In this document: piece after piece, positions 7,895 to 18,130 of the stretch
How the letters are laid out: each line of letters begins with the position of its first letter
Position numbering within the stretch: position 1 is the first letter of the stretch
Assembly: GCA_947258615.1 (NCBI GenBank)
Contig: CAMYIX010000060.1
Span: forward strand, 1 to 50,871
Reading direction: 5' to 3'
Source: an uncultured Ectothiorhodospiraceae bacterium
GTDB taxonomy: Bacteria > Pseudomonadota > Gammaproteobacteria > UBA9214
DNA length: 50,871 nt
Program-made: the position numbers and the translations under genes
The notes under the pieces: generated by a model
What the model saw: the letters and a program-made list of their open reading frames with translations, nothing else
Told to the model about the DNA's origin: nothing
Database searches by the model: none

Positions 7895-9193
7895 TCAGGC
7901 CTGCACTGCCCTTTTCCGGCCCTGACCGGGGCGCGGGTGCCGATGCTGCGGTTGTGAGCGGGAATCGCTGGACTTGCGCCGCACGTGCTTGTGCCCGCCG
8001 GAGCGCCCGGCACCATTGCGCCCGTTCTGGATGGGCTCTGCCCGAATAGCGGGATCCGGCGCATAACCTTCCAGGACCACCTTGGGGATCTCGCGTTTCA
8101 ACAGCCGTTCGATATCCCGCAGCAGCTTGTGCTCATCCACACACACCAGTGACATCGCCTCACCCTCGTTGCCGGCGCGGCCGGTGCGGCCAATGCGGTG
8201 TACATAGTCCTCCGGTACGTTGGGCAGTTCGTAGTTCACTACATGGGGCAGCTGGTCTATATCCAGGCCACGGGCCGCGATATCGGTGGCGACCAGCACC
8301 CGCAGCTTCCCGCTCTTGAATCCGGCCAGCGCACGGGTACGGGCACCCTGACTCTTGTTGCCGTGAATGGCGGCAGCGCTCAGGCCGTCCTTGTCCAGTT
8401 GCTGGGCCAGACGGTTGGCGGCGTGCTTGGTGCGCGTGAATACCAGCACCTGGCGCCAGTTGCGCGAACCGATCAGGTGGCTCAGCAACTCCCGCTTGCG
8501 CCGCTTGTCCACCGGGTGAACCACCTGCTGGATCAGCTCGGCGGTGGTGTTGCGGCGTGCCACCTCGATCAGTACGGGGCGATTGAGCAGTCGGTCGGCA
8601 AGCTGCTTGATCTCGCTGGAGAAGGTGGCGGAGAACAGCAGGTTCTGGCGGGCGCCGTTCCCGGGCAACAGGGCAAGCACCCTGCGGATGTCGTGGATGA
8701 AGCCCATATCCAGCATCCGGTCGGCCTCGTCCAGCACCAGGATTTCGACCTGGGACAGATCCACCGTCCTCTGACCGGCATGATCCAGCAGCCTGCCCGG
8801 CGTAGCCACAAGGATATCCACGCCGCGGCGCAGTTTTTCTATTTGCGGATTGATCTTGACCCCGCCGAAAATCACGGCCGATTGCAGCGGCAGGTGGCGG
8901 CCGTAGGTCTTCACGCTGTCCTCTACCTGGGCCGCCAGCTCCCGGGTCGGGGTGAGGACCAGGGCCCGCACCGGTCGACGCCCCTTTTTGGTGGGGCTTG
9001 CGCTCAGCCGTTGCAGTAGCGGCAGCGTGAAGCCCGCCGTCTTGCCGGTACCGGTCTGGGCGCCGGCCAGAATATCCTTGCCGTCCAGGATGACGGGGAT
9101 CGCCCGGCGCTGGACAGGGGTGGGTTCAGTGTAGCCCTGCTCGCTGATGGCGCGCAGGAGTCCGGCCGAAAGGCCGAGGGTATCGAATGACAT
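7895..9193 (-). CDS. rhlE: DEAD-box RNA helicase, RhlE type
   Basis: The Q motif (PTPVQ, residues 25-29), Walker A (AQTGTGKT, 45-52), DEAD box (VLDEADRML, about 155), SAT motif and the motif VI segment [10 protein letters not shown] appear in order. They are followed by a short basic Arg/Lys/Gly/His-rich tail as in RhlE. It probably remodels RNA or ribosome intermediates in the cytosol. I chose ATG 9193 (432 aa) because the residues before it are not family-like. The gap of 230 bp to the upstream helicase gene, with a TATAGT-like -10 at 9410-9405, leaves a long 5' leader of about 200 bases, as is common for cold-inducible helicases. Confidence 0.93.
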   Translation of the reverse strand: MSFDTLGLSAGLLRAISEQGYTEPTPVQRRAIPVILDGKDILAGAQTGTGKTAGFTLPLLQRLSASPTKKGRRPVRALVLTPTRELAAQVEDSVKTYGRHLPLQSAVIFGGVKINPQIEKLRRGVDILVATPGRLLDHAGQRTVDLSQVEILVLDEADRMLDMGFIHDIRRVLALLPGNGARQNLLFSATFSSEIKQLADRLLNRPVLIEVARRNTTAELIQQVVHPVDKRRKRELLSHLIGSRNWRQVLVFTRTKHAANRLAQQLDKDGLSAAAIHGNKSQGARTRALAGFKSGKLRVLVATDIAARGLDIDQLPHVVNYELPNVPEDYVHRIGRTGRAGNEGEAMSLVCVDEHKLLRDIERLLKREIPKVVLEGYAPDPAIRAEPIQNGRNGAGRSGGHKHVRRKSSDSRSQPQHRHPRPGQGRKRAVQA

Positions 9194-9423
9194 AGGGAGT
9201 ACACTCCAGTCTTGCCCTCCCGATAACAGCATCTGCTGGCGGGAGCCGGTCCGGGCTGGATTAAGGGAATTCTTGTTTCAGCGGGAGGCCCTGCCCTGGC
9301 CCTGATATGCAGGGGGGAGGGGGCGGAGCGAACGGCCCAAGAGTATTTCCGGCGACCTCTGGATCGCTAGGGGTGCTAACCGGTCAAGCACCCGGAAGCG
9401 ACGCACTATACCAGAAACTCGCA

Positions 9424-11151
9424 CTAGCGCTCCTTTTTCTTGCGCTTTTTCGCCTTGTGCCCGCCCTTTTTCTTCCCCCCGGGCTGGTCCAGCCGTGAAA
9501 TATTCAGGCGTTGACCGCACACCCGGACCTTCTTGAGGTCCTGGAACACCTCTTTGGGCATGCCGACGGGCAGGTCGACCAGGCTGAAGTCCGGGTGGAT
9601 ATCGATCGAGCCGATGTGCTGGCCGTCCAGCCCCGCCTCATTGGCAATGGCGCCGACGATATTGCCCGGCTTGACGTCGTGCCGGTGACCGACCTCGATA
9701 CGAAACCGTTCCATGCCTTTGGCTGCCCGGGTCTGCAGCTTGCGCTGCCGCTGCCCGCCCCGTTCCTTACGCTGCCCGCGCTCCGGCCGTGAATCAACAT
9801 CGCGGCGCGCGGGCCTGGGTTTATCGGGCTGCAGCAGCAATTGCCGATCACCGATGGAGATCCGGGCCAGGGCCGCGGCGATCTCCAGCGCCGGCACATC
9901 GTGCTCCTGCTGGTACTGTTCGACCAGGCTCTGCATGAAATCCAGTTCACCGGCGGCCAGGGTATCGCTGATGCCCTGCTTGAAGGCGGCGATCCGCTTG
10001 TTGTTGACCACCTCGGTCGAGGGCAGTTCCAGTGGCTCGATCTTCTGGCGTGTCGCCCGCTCAATGGTGCTGAGCATCCGCCTCTCCCGGGGCGCGACAA
10101 ACAGGATGGCATCCCCCTGGCGGCCGGCCCGGCCGGTACGGCCGATGCGATGAATATAGGCCTCGGAATCATAGGGGATGTCGTAATTGATCACGTGGCT
10201 GATCCGCTCCACGTCCAGGCCACGGGCGGCGACATCGGTGGCCACCAGGATATCCAGTGAGCCCTTTTTCAGACGTTCGACCATCTGTTCCCGGCTTTTT
10301 TGGGGCATATCACCGTTCAGCGCCGCAGCCGCGTAGCCCCGGGCCTCCAGCCGTTCGGCCAGTTCCGTGGTGGCGGTCTTGGTACGGACGAACATCAGCA
10401 GGGCATCGAAGGGCTCCACCTCCAGGATCCGGGTCAGTGCGTCCAGCTTGTGCAAACCACTGACCAGCCAGTAGCGCTGGCGGATGGTCGCGGCAGTGGC
10501 GGTGCGGGTCTTGATGGCGATCTCCTGCGGATCGCGCAAATGACGCCGTGCAATACGCTGGATCTCTTTCGGCATGGTCGCCGAAAACAGCGCCATTTGC
10601 CGCTGGGCCGGTATCTGCTCCAGGATCCACTCGACATCATCGATGAATCCCATGCGCAGCATCTCATCCGCCTCATCCAGCACCAGCGCCTGCAGGGCAT
10701 CCAGTTTGAGCGTGCCCTTGCGCATGTGATCCATCACCCGCCCCGGGGTACCGACCACCACATGCACGCCCCGCTTCAGCTGGCGTATCTGCACGCCATA
10801 ATCCTGGCCGCCATAGATCGGCATCACGTGGAACCCTTTAATATGGGAGGCATAACGCTGGAAGGCCTCGGCCACCTGGATCGCCAGTTCGCGGGTGGGG
10901 GCAAGCACCATCACTTGTACCTGTCGGCGCTCGATAACAATTCGCGCCAGCAAAGGCAGGGCAAAGGCGGCGGTCTTGCCGGTGCCGGTGGGGGCATGTC
11001 CCAGCAGGTCCAGCCCCTGCAGCAGGTGGGGAATGGCCTGTGCCTGGATCGGGGAGGGGGTCTCATACCCGACCTCATCGAGCGCGCTCAATAACGGGGC
11101 AGGCAACTTCAGGTCGCGGAAGCTGGAGACAGCGGGACTGGGATCGGACAT
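9424..11151 (-). CDS. deaD: DEAD-box RNA helicase with DbpA-like RNA-binding domain (DeaD/CsdA type)
   Basis: The helicase core shows PSPIQAQAI (Q motif), APTGTGKT (residues 53-60), VLDEADEML and [11 protein letters not shown] linker rich in Arg/Lys/Gln leads to a C-terminal RNA-recognition-like DbpA domain (GNIVGAIANEAGLDGQHIG...) and a final Lys/Lys-Arg-rich tail. This is the DeaD/CsdA layout, known in E. coli for ribosome assembly and cold shock; the role here is inferred from the family. The start is ATG 11151, with AGGA six bases before it (575 aa). It is encoded directly upstream of rhlE on the same strand. Confidence 0.93.
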   Translation of the reverse strand: MSDPSPAVSSFRDLKLPAPLLSALDEVGYETPSPIQAQAIPHLLQGLDLLGHAPTGTGKTAAFALPLLARIVIERRQVQVMVLAPTRELAIQVAEAFQRYASHIKGFHVMPIYGGQDYGVQIRQLKRGVHVVVGTPGRVMDHMRKGTLKLDALQALVLDEADEMLRMGFIDDVEWILEQIPAQRQMALFSATMPKEIQRIARRHLRDPQEIAIKTRTATAATIRQRYWLVSGLHKLDALTRILEVEPFDALLMFVRTKTATTELAERLEARGYAAAALNGDMPQKSREQMVERLKKGSLDILVATDVAARGLDVERISHVINYDIPYDSEAYIHRIGRTGRAGRQGDAILFVAPRERRMLSTIERATRQKIEPLELPSTEVVNNKRIAAFKQGISDTLAAGELDFMQSLVEQYQQEHDVPALEIAAALARISIGDRQLLLQPDKPRPARRDVDSRPERGQRKERGGQRQRKLQTRAAKGMERFRIEVGHRHDVKPGNIVGAIANEAGLDGQHIGSIDIHPDFSLVDLPVGMPKEVFQDLKKVRVCGQRLNISRLDQPGGKKKGGHKAKKRKKKER

Positions 11152-11206
11152 CGGGATTCCTGGTGAGCATAAAAGACGCGGCCATGGGCGTGGCCGGGCG
11201 ACGCAG

Positions 11207-11212
11207 TATAAT
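11207..11212 (+). promoter_or_regulatory. -10 box of yaiI
   Basis: TATAAT is followed 35 bases later by the start codon. It lies divergently between deaD (starting at 11151, minus strand) and this gene. The -35 region is not recognisable. Confidence 0.5.
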
Positions 11213-11247
11213 CCCTGTCCAGTGATTACCATAGCCCCGCCGGGAAG

Positions 11248-11700
11248 ATGATGAATCTAAAACAAATCTGGGTCGACGCCGACGCCTGCCCGAAGGTCAT
11301 CAAGGAAATCCTGTTCCGGGCCGCGGAGCGGGTGGGCGTGCCGGTAACCCTGGTTGCCAACCAGCCCCTGCAGGTTCCCGGGTCTCGCTATATCCGTTCC
11401 ATCCAGGTGGCCGCCGGTTTTGATGTCGCCGACAATCACATCGTCCGGCAGGCGCAAGCCGGCGACCTGGTAATAACCGCCGACATCCCCCTGGCCGCAG
11501 AGGTCATCGCCAAGGGCTGCCTGGCCCTGAATCCGCGCGGCGATCTCTACACCGAAGACAACATCCGCCAGCGCCTGAGCATGCGGGACTTCATGGACAC
11601 CCTGCGCAGCAGCGGGGTGGATACCGGGGGACCGGCGGCGCTCAGCCAGGCCGACCGCCAGGCCTTTGCCAACCAGTTGGACCGCATGCTGACAGGCTAG
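11248..11700 (+). CDS. yaiI: YaiI/YqxD family protein (DUF188, PIN-like)
   Basis: The family signature WVDADACP is at residues 8-15 and ITADIPLA near residue 77. Both fit the acidic active-site region of this PIN-like nuclease fold. Activity has not been settled for the family, so the substrate is unknown. The 150-aa length is normal. The gene is divergent from the helicase pair, and its stop is 46 bp from the convergent end of the phosphorylase gene. Confidence 0.92.
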   Translation: MMNLKQIWVDADACPKVIKEILFRAAERVGVPVTLVANQPLQVPGSRYIRSIQVAAGFDVADNHIVRQAQAGDLVITADIPLAAEVIAKGCLALNPRGDLYTEDNIRQRLSMRDFMDTLRSSGVDTGGPAALSQADRQAFANQLDRMLTG

Positions 11701-11746
11701 AAGACCAGGGAGACTGCGGCGGACACAGGCAGCCTTGTTGACTGCA

Positions 11747-13516
11747 TCACACGTTACTGATCCACAATACCTGGTAGGGTCGCAGCTCCAGTATTTCGTC
11801 GGCCTCGTCACAGGTCCGGCCGCTGATCAGGTCCTTCCAGCTATCCGTCACAATCAGGTTGAGATCGTGGAGCAGGAATGACTGGGGCTGGTTGCTGATG
11901 TTGTAGATACAGAAGATGCTCTGGCGACGGTCCATGCTTTGCCGCCAGAAGCCGAAGATCTCTTCACCCATGTGCAGGGTGAACTGGGTGGCGTTGGGAT
12001 GGAACGCGGCCTGCTGCTGGCGTATCCGGATAATCTGCTTCAGCCGGTTGAAGACCTGGTGATGCTCGGACTCCTCGTCGGCCAGGCTGTCCTGCAGGGC
12101 CGCATAGTCCCACTGGTGCCGGTTGATGGAGCGGTTCTGCCCGGTGCGCTCCACCTTCCCGTCATCATTCCGGGTACCCAGCAGGCTGTGGATGTAGATC
12201 GCCGGCACCCCCTCGAGGGCGAGCATGATGGCGTGGGCACAGATGAAACGCTCTATGCCCCAGGCATCCGGACCACGGGTCGTGCCCTGCAGGGCATCGA
12301 ACAGCGCGATATTGATCTCGTAGGGTTGCTTGATGCCGCTGTCGGCGGTTCGCCAGGAGATCTTTCCGTCGAAGCGCTGCATGGTGTTGACGAGGGTGGC
12401 GATCTCCTCGTCGTCGAGCAGGCCCTCGGCAGGGCGCAGCCCGATACCGTCATGCGAGGCGATAAAGTTGAAATACGCCGTACCGTTCTGGGCCGGCGGC
12501 ATGCTCATCTGCCACTGCTTCAGATAACGGCAATTCCCGGTCACCAGGGTGTTGAGCAGCAGCGGCGGCAGGGAAAAATTGTAGATCTGGTGCGCCTCGT
12601 TGGCATTGCCGAAGTAACTCAGGTTCTCGCGGTTGGGGATATTGGTCTCGGTAATCAGAATGGCATCAGGCCGGACGTGCTCGATGAGCGTACGCAGCAG
12701 CCGCACCACCTCGTGGGTCTCGGGCAGGTTCAGGCAACTGGTGCCGATTTTTTTCCACAGGAAGGCGACCGCGTCCAGGCGGAAAATACGCACACCCGCA
12801 TCGAGATAAAAGCGAATGATACGCATGAATTCCTTCATCACCGTCAGGTTCGTGAAATCGAAATCCACCTGGTCATGGCTGAAGGTGCACCAGACATGCC
12901 TGACCCCGGCGGCCGTTTCGGTCTCCCTCAGCAGCGGACTGGTGCGGGGCCGCACGACCTGCGACAGCGCGGCATTTGCCGGCGCGACAAGAAAGTAGTC
13001 GTGACCTGGCCCCTTGCCCTTGACGAAGTTTTCAAACCACTGGCTCTGGCTGGAACAGTGATTGATCACCAGGTCGGCCATCAGGTCATAGTCAGCGGCG
13101 ATAGCACGGATATCGTCCCAGTCACCCAGGTCGTCCCTGACCGCGTAGAAGTCCTGCACCGCGAAACCGTCGTCGGAGCTGTAGGGGAAAAACGGCAGTA
13201 TGTGCACGGCGCTGACGACCTCGCCGGCGGAACTGTGGAGGAAGCGGTTCAGGGTCCTGAGCGGCCTTTCGCCCTCTTCCACAATGCTGTCAGCGTAGGT
13301 GATCAGCGTGACATCGTGTTCGTCCCAGTGGTTCCGGTGCGGCATCGGCTCCTCGCAGTGCGCGGGCAGCCGCAAGATCTCGAGCAGTTCACCCGCAAGT
13401 GCATCGAGTACCTCCCGGGGAACCTCCACTGACTCGTAGATGACCTCGAGGTGGCGCAGGACCTTCTGTTGCAGAAGCTCGAGCTGTTCAGGTGCGGGGT
13501 TCATGCGAGCGCTCAT
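11747..13516 (-). CDS. Glucosylglycerate phosphorylase-like GH13_18 enzyme
   Basis: This GH13 enzyme is of the sucrose-phosphorylase group (subfamily 18, like E. coli YcjM). The nucleophile Asp248 sits in [10 protein letters not shown], the acid/base Glu290 in LITETNIPN and the transition-state Asp356 in SHDGIGL. Members split a glucoside with phosphate to give glucose 1-phosphate. Because it overlaps gpgS by ATGA (13513-13516) and follows gpgP-gpgS, glucosylglycerate is the most likely substrate. Glucosylglycerol or sucrose cannot be excluded from sequence alone. A second Met, 4 residues in, is an alternative start. The 589-aa length fits the group. Confidence 0.85.
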   Translation of the reverse strand: MSARMNPAPEQLELLQQKVLRHLEVIYESVEVPREVLDALAGELLEILRLPAHCEEPMPHRNHWDEHDVTLITYADSIVEEGERPLRTLNRFLHSSAGEVVSAVHILPFFPYSSDDGFAVQDFYAVRDDLGDWDDIRAIAADYDLMADLVINHCSSQSQWFENFVKGKGPGHDYFLVAPANAALSQVVRPRTSPLLRETETAAGVRHVWCTFSHDQVDFDFTNLTVMKEFMRIIRFYLDAGVRIFRLDAVAFLWKKIGTSCLNLPETHEVVRLLRTLIEHVRPDAILITETNIPNRENLSYFGNANEAHQIYNFSLPPLLLNTLVTGNCRYLKQWQMSMPPAQNGTAYFNFIASHDGIGLRPAEGLLDDEEIATLVNTMQRFDGKISWRTADSGIKQPYEINIALFDALQGTTRGPDAWGIERFICAHAIMLALEGVPAIYIHSLLGTRNDDGKVERTGQNRSINRHQWDYAALQDSLADEESEHHQVFNRLKQIIRIRQQQAAFHPNATQFTLHMGEEIFGFWRQSMDRRQSIFCIYNISNQPQSFLLHDLNLIVTDSWKDLISGRTCDEADEILELRPYQVLWISNV

Positions 13517-14736
13517 CCGGAGAATTCTGCCGTGTCTTCCTCGACCGCCCGGTAGAGCCGCTCGAACACGTCGGGCATGGCATTCTGGACCCGGTTCCAG
13601 GCAGGGATGAAGGGCGTCTCCATGGGGTTCTCGAGAAACACCTGGCCCGCCTCCATGATGTTGCCGGCGAACATCTCCACGGCCTGCTCTTCCTCGTGGA
13701 TTTCGATGGACAGGCCGTTCATCAGGGCATCATTGCGGTAGGTCTCGACGAAATCCAGCCCGATCCGGTAGTAGGTGGCCTTGAGCGTGCGGAAGGTCTC
13801 CGGGGTGAACACGACACCCTCCGTCGCCAGCTTGCGGAACAGGGCCTTGGAGATGTCGATCGACATCTTGGACAGGCCGACACGCTGGTCATCCAGCGAC
13901 AGCGCCTGGTGCTTGTGATCGTAGATCCCTGCGATATCGACCTGGCAGAGACGGTTGTGGGCATAGTTGCGGTGCATCTCGGACAGCACGCCGATCTCCA
14001 GGCCCCAGTCACTGGGGATACGCAGGTCGATAAGCACGTCGCGCCGGAAGGAAAACTCGCCCGCCAGCGGATAACGGAAGGTGTCCATGTAATCCAGGTA
14101 ATCGTTGTTGCCGATGACGCGTTTCAGGGCCCGCAGCAGGGGCGTCACCAGCAGACGGTTGACGCGACCGTGGATCCTGCCGTCCGCGACGCGGGCATAG
14201 TAGCCCTTGCAGAATTCGTAATTGAAGGTGGGGTTGGCGACCGGGTAGATCAGGCGCGCCAGCAATTCACGACTGTAGGTGACGATGTCGCAGTCATGCA
14301 GGGCGATCGACTCGGCCCTGCCCGAGGCCAGGATATAACCCATGCAGTACCAGACATTGCGCCCCTTGCCGTGCTCACCCGGCGCCAGCCCGAGTTCCTG
14401 CAACTCGGCATCCAGCGCCGTCAGCCGCGGGCCGTCGTTCCACAATACCCGGTGGTGCTGGGGCAGGTCCGAGAAGAACCGGAGGGCATGACGGTACTGT
14501 GCCTCGTCCGCCCGGTCGAGCCCGATCACGATTTCCGAGAGATAGGGGACCTCCCGAATGCGCGCGACGATCTCGGGCAGGGCCGCGCTCTCGAGTTCCG
14601 AGTAAAGGGAGGGCAGCAGCAGGCCCAGCGGGCGCTGCTTGCCGAACCGCAGCAGGTCGGTCTCGAGGTCAGCCAGCGGCCGGCTCGAGATATTATGCAG
14701 GGTCGTGATAATGCCATTCTGGTGAAAATCGGCCAT
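13513..14736 (-). CDS. gpgS: Glucosyl-3-phosphoglycerate synthase GpgS (GT81)
   Basis: It transfers glucose from an NDP-glucose to 3-phosphoglycerate, the first step in making the compatible solute glucosylglycerate. The metal-binding D-x-D motif is Asp148-Cys-Asp150 (HDCDIVTY). The family-typical segment [21 protein letters not shown] follows at about 162-181, then [16 protein letters not shown]. The length of 407 aa fits the longer proteobacterial and Persephonella-type enzymes. gpgP ends 18 bp upstream and the phosphorylase overlaps downstream, so this is one operon. Confidence 0.9.
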   Translation of the reverse strand: MADFHQNGIITTLHNISSRPLADLETDLLRFGKQRPLGLLLPSLYSELESAALPEIVARIREVPYLSEIVIGLDRADEAQYRHALRFFSDLPQHHRVLWNDGPRLTALDAELQELGLAPGEHGKGRNVWYCMGYILASGRAESIALHDCDIVTYSRELLARLIYPVANPTFNYEFCKGYYARVADGRIHGRVNRLLVTPLLRALKRVIGNNDYLDYMDTFRYPLAGEFSFRRDVLIDLRIPSDWGLEIGVLSEMHRNYAHNRLCQVDIAGIYDHKHQALSLDDQRVGLSKMSIDISKALFRKLATEGVVFTPETFRTLKATYYRIGLDFVETYRNDALMNGLSIEIHEEEQAVEMFAGNIMEAGQVFLENPMETPFIPAWNRVQNAMPDVFERLYRAVEEDTAEFSG

Positions 14737-14754
14737 TAGAATCCTTTCGTCTTT

Positions 14755-15600
14755 TCAGATCTGCGGGCAATTGTAACCCGGTGCGGAACCGAGCACGCGC
14801 CTGACGCCCTCGACCCAGCCGGCGGGACCCGGGAGAGTGGACCGCAGCGTCTTTTGCTGCCGTGAAAGTGAAGGCGGCTCGTTCACGGGCGAGCGAATCA
14901 CCAGGGCGATGTCGGCCGCCTCCAGCATGGCGATGTCATTATCACTGTCGCCAATGGCCAGGGTCGTCAGGGCCTGACCCGGCAGCGCAGCCCGGTATTG
15001 CGCCGTCAGCCACGCAAGGGCCGTGCCCTTGTTGCACTCGCCGGAGACGTGCAGGAAGCGGCCGCCCTGCAGGACGGTCGCACCCAGGGACTGCAGTCGC
15101 GTGATGAAGACCTGCCTGTCTTCCTCGCTGCCCTGCCAGGCCAGGGGTTCACCATAGCGACGCTGCGCGGCGAGTGACGCCGTCTCCCGGTCCAGCCCCG
15201 TCATTTGCATAATGCCCTCAACACCGGCCTGTTCGAAGCTGGTGTAACTGCCGCCGTATTCCCCGTCCAGGTTTGCAAGCAGCGACTGCCAGTGGGCCCG
15301 GGGCCGGGTGAAGGCCTTGACCCAGTACCCGTCGTTGAATTGGCAGTCGTCCGGTTGAACAGGAAAATAACCCGCCGGAATCAGCACGCCGGCACCGTTT
15401 TCGATAATGAAGGGATGCCGGTTGTTAAGTTCGACCCGCAAGGCCAGCATTTCGGGCAGCGTCTTGCTGGTCGCCGGGATGACCGGTATCTGCAGCGCCT
15501 CCAGTTCCGCCAGCAGCGCATCCGCCACGGCATGACTGTAGTCGTGATGGTCCAGCAGGGAGCCATCGAGGTCGGTAAAGATCAGCAGGCAGTTATCCAT
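14755..15600 (-). CDS. gpgP: Glucosyl-/mannosyl-3-phosphoglycerate phosphatase (HAD family)
   Basis: This HAD Cof/MPGP-type phosphatase carries the nucleophile motif TDLDGSLLD (Asp10, Asp12), ENGAGV at about residue 92 and the late motif IGDSDNDIAML. It would remove the phosphate from glucosyl-3-phosphoglycerate to give glucosylglycerate. The choice of the glucosyl over the mannosyl substrate comes from the adjacent gpgS, not from its own sequence. The protein is 281 aa and starts at ATG 15600. Confidence 0.87.
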   Translation of the reverse strand: MDNCLLIFTDLDGSLLDHHDYSHAVADALLAELEALQIPVIPATSKTLPEMLALRVELNNRHPFIIENGAGVLIPAGYFPVQPDDCQFNDGYWVKAFTRPRAHWQSLLANLDGEYGGSYTSFEQAGVEGIMQMTGLDRETASLAAQRRYGEPLAWQGSEEDRQVFITRLQSLGATVLQGGRFLHVSGECNKGTALAWLTAQYRAALPGQALTTLAIGDSDNDIAMLEAADIALVIRSPVNEPPSLSRQQKTLRSTLPGPAGWVEGVRRVLGSAPGYNCPQI

Positions 15601-15620
15601 GACGGTAAACAGCGAATTGT

Positions 15621-15803
15621 CTACAGGCAGGTCCCCAGGATATTGAACATGTCATCACGGATTCTCATGCCATGTACAAGTGCCGTGGGAGGCAGGAGAA
15701 GGTGAGACCGCGAAACGGTCGAGAGGCTGGCCCGGGCCAAGCCGGGAACGGCCAGCGAAGCAATCTCCCTGGAACATAGGTCGCATATTACAGGCTGCTG
15801 CAT
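15621..15803 (-). CDS. Small protein with a single CxxC, 60 aa
   Basis: ATG 15803 has GGAGG nine bases upstream and lies between the glycosyltransferase gene and gpgP in the same direction. The N-terminus reads VICDLCSREIA, with one CxxC that could bind metal only as a dimer or with the late Cys (GTCL). No family is recognised. The good ribosome site and position inside an operon favour a real gene; the short length and Arg/Ser/Leu composition argue caution. Confidence 0.35.
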   Translation of the reverse strand: MQQPVICDLCSREIASLAVPGLARASLSTVSRSHLLLPPTALVHGMRIRDDMFNILGTCL

Positions 15804-15841
15804 CACTGTACGCCTCCGAATGACGATCCAAACAAACACCC

Positions 15842-16945
15842 CTACCCTACGCATGCCCTCTGACCAGACAAGTTCCTGTTCAGGATTCCGACCGCCTGAG
15901 TAACACCGTCCGGCGCGGGCGGTTCCGGCAGGTCTCGCTGCCAAAGATCCTGCAATGCCGCGGCGAACTCGCCGGCCTGAAACTGCGCGACGCTGATTTC
16001 CTCCAGCGCCCCGTGCTTTCGCGCCCATTCATTCAGGTGCGGGGTCTCCGGCCAGTCGCGACGTGCCAGTGTCAGGATCGGCACGGCGTTACACACGGCC
16101 TCGGTGTAGGTCCCGTACCCCGGCTTGGTGAGTACGGTATCGGCCGAGGCCAGCGTATCGATGAAAGACAGCGACAGGTCGCCGGCTGCGAACCAGTCAT
16201 CGCGCGCATGCGTTGGTGACTGCGGAAACAGCCAGGCCACCCCCGGCAGCCGCGGCCAGTTCGCCAGCGGCAGGGCGCTGTCGATGCCGCCCAGCGCAAC
16301 CAGCACCACCCGCGTATCCGGCGCCAGCCCGAGTTGCTCGCGCAGGGCACGCCGGTCGCGGCGACCGCGGCGCGCAATGGGGCCGATGGCCCGGTAGTTG
16401 CCCAGCTCCGGCATCGGCAGGGCAGGTTGCGGCGCGAGGAAACAGTCCGCGGCACGGTAACCCTCTCGAATCTGCGCCAGGACCGCCTGCAGGGCGGGAT
16501 CACTACCAGCGTAGGCGGCCAGGATGGTGGCCCAGTTAAGCGAGCACAGCGCCACCGCCGGGATGGCAGCGCGTTGTGCGGCAAGCAGCAGGCGATAGGG
16601 GATATTGGCCAGCAGCAGGTCGGGTGCCAGCGCCTGCAGTTGACCGACATCCGCCTGCAGGGCGGACTCCCAGTCTTTGTGGAAGGCCTGGAAGACGGGC
16701 ACGGCACGCGCCGCGTCCACTTCCCAGGCACTGCGCATGGGCAAGACCGGGTCGATCGCCTGCGGCAGGTAGGTGAACTCAGGGACCAGCCGCTGCGCCA
16801 GCACGGCCTGCGACAGCTCGCTCATCACCGTCAGCCTGAGTGTCGGCAGTTGCTCATGCAGGCGGTTCAGCACCGGGGCGCACTGGGCGAGGTGACCGTA
16901 ACCGTGCCCGGACAGGGCCAGCAGCACATGCGGGGCGTGCGACAT
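15842..16945 (-). CDS. Glycosyltransferase, GT-B fold, MGT/MurG-like
   Basis: The N-terminus has the GT-B glycine-rich loop SGHGYGHLAQ (residues 12-21). A C-terminal nucleotide-sugar region includes VLVALGGID, DTLASADTVLTKPGYGTYTEAV and an acidic and aromatic tail. That pattern (DxVxxKPGYGT) is typical of glycosyltransferases acting on small acceptors or lipids. Its acceptor is unknown; the glucosylglycerate operon around it suggests a sugar derivative of that route. I chose ATG 16945 (367 aa) because the preceding residues do not belong to the fold. It lies 11 bp after the M14-like gene. Confidence 0.8.
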   Translation of the reverse strand: MSHAPHVLLALSGHGYGHLAQCAPVLNRLHEQLPTLRLTVMSELSQAVLAQRLVPEFTYLPQAIDPVLPMRSAWEVDAARAVPVFQAFHKDWESALQADVGQLQALAPDLLLANIPYRLLLAAQRAAIPAVALCSLNWATILAAYAGSDPALQAVLAQIREGYRAADCFLAPQPALPMPELGNYRAIGPIARRGRRDRRALREQLGLAPDTRVVLVALGGIDSALPLANWPRLPGVAWLFPQSPTHARDDWFAAGDLSLSFIDTLASADTVLTKPGYGTYTEAVCNAVPILTLARRDWPETPHLNEWARKHGALEEISVAQFQAGEFAAALQDLWQRDLPEPPAPDGVTQAVGILNRNLSGQRACVG

Positions 16946-16956
16946 GGCGCCTGCCG

Positions 16957-17970
16957 TCAACCGCTTTCCGGGAGCAGGCGCTCCATCAGGTAGCCCAGGC
17001 AATCCTGGCGGATAATCCGCTCGTCCAGCGTGAACATGGACGGCATAAAGGGCCGGGTCGTGACCAGCGCGTTCTCGCGGATACGGAAGTAACGCTCCTG
17101 TACCGGCCGGCCGTTCTCGTCGCGCACGTCCAGCTCCAGTGCATCACCGCCCTGCAACCAGCCCAGCTGGGTACCGGCCGGCAGTTCCCGGAAGTTCATG
17201 TGATCGATGGCGTCGACCAGGCGCAGGTCGGCGGTGTCGTCCGAGAACCCGAAACTGACGTGCTCCGGGATCTTCACCGTGGCCACGGTGTGGAACAGGT
17301 CGATGTCGTGTGAGTGCACCGGCTCCCGCGACAGTTCGCTCAGTTTCAGGCAGGCCTCGATGTAGTCACGGGCGTGCTCCACGCCGTACTTGTGGCTGGG
17401 CTTGCCGCACTCGATGGTGACCGCCGGACAGATATGCGACATGGCCATCGACTGCACGCCCAGGGGACGGATGAAATACACCACGGTGCGACTGAACAGT
17501 GCCGCGAGATGCAGGAACTGGTTGTCGATGCGGTTGATACAGGCATAGTGCGGGTTGATGCCACTGTTGTTATGCAGATCGACGCTGGCGAATGCCTGCC
17601 GCTCCCCCATGATGTCCACCACCTGCCGCATCATGTCCACTTCGGGCCCATCCATGTATTCGGTCCCTGGCCAGATGCGGTTGTAATCCAGCTGCTCATC
17701 CAGCCGCCGCAGTCCATAGCGGGCAGCGGCCACGTTGCCGATCAGCACCGACAGGGCGCGCGGTAATTCGCGTTCGCGGTAATCACGCAGCAGGGCCTGC
17801 AGGGCGTAATAGCCGGTATCCTCGTTGCCGTGCGACAGCACGGTGACGAACAGCGGCTCAGGGCGACGCCCCGGCAGGTGCATAAGCGTCGGCCCGCCCA
17901 GCAAGTCCTGCAGATCGGACACCCCGGCTTCCAGCAGCCCCTCGGGGAGGGTTTCAATTTCATTCAACAT
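16957..17970 (-). CDS. Succinylglutamate desuccinylase/aspartoacylase-family (M14-like) zinc enzyme
   Basis: A plausible zinc triad is His47 and Glu50 in LSHGNEDTGY and His133 in SVDLHNNSG. ECGKPSHKYG further on is like the substrate-binding part of AstE/ACY2 enzymes. Such enzymes cut amide bonds of N-acyl amino acids or modify amino acids. The actual substrate is unknown; its place at the head of a glucosylglycerate and glycosyltransferase operon does not match arginine catabolism. It has 337 aa with no signal peptide and starts at ATG 17970. Confidence 0.8.
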   Translation of the reverse strand: MLNEIETLPEGLLEAGVSDLQDLLGGPTLMHLPGRRPEPLFVTVLSHGNEDTGYYALQALLRDYRERELPRALSVLIGNVAAARYGLRRLDEQLDYNRIWPGTEYMDGPEVDMMRQVVDIMGERQAFASVDLHNNSGINPHYACINRIDNQFLHLAALFSRTVVYFIRPLGVQSMAMSHICPAVTIECGKPSHKYGVEHARDYIEACLKLSELSREPVHSHDIDLFHTVATVKIPEHVSFGFSDDTADLRLVDAIDHMNFRELPAGTQLGWLQGGDALELDVRDENGRPVQERYFRIRENALVTTRPFMPSMFTLDERIIRQDCLGYLMERLLPESG

Positions 17971-18024
17971 TAGCGGTTCTGGTTTTTTCGCGCATCAATC
18001 CACTGCTGTCCAACATTATTCCTG

Positions 18025-18130
18025 CTCCCCTTCAAGGGGAAAAGGTAAGCAAGTGGGGTGAGGAATAGGATTTTTAACTGCTTGATTTTCCACCCCTCAC
18101 CCTACCCTCTCCCACTCATGGGAGAGGGAA
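18025..18130. repeat. GC-rich palindromic repeat region
   Basis: Small palindromes (CCCCTT-CAAGGGG, CTCTCCC-ACTCAT-GGGAGAG) and the complementary pair GGGGTGAGG / CCCCTCACC fill this intergenic stretch upstream of the M14-like gene. The block CCCCTCACCCTACCCTCTCC is a sequence type widely seen as intergenic repeat in proteobacteria. Confidence 0.65.

Noticed and set aside
11939..14739. Two long plus-strand frames (497 and 415 aa)
   Set aside because: They are antisense to the GH13_18 phosphorylase and gpgS, both with clear catalytic motifs on the minus strand.
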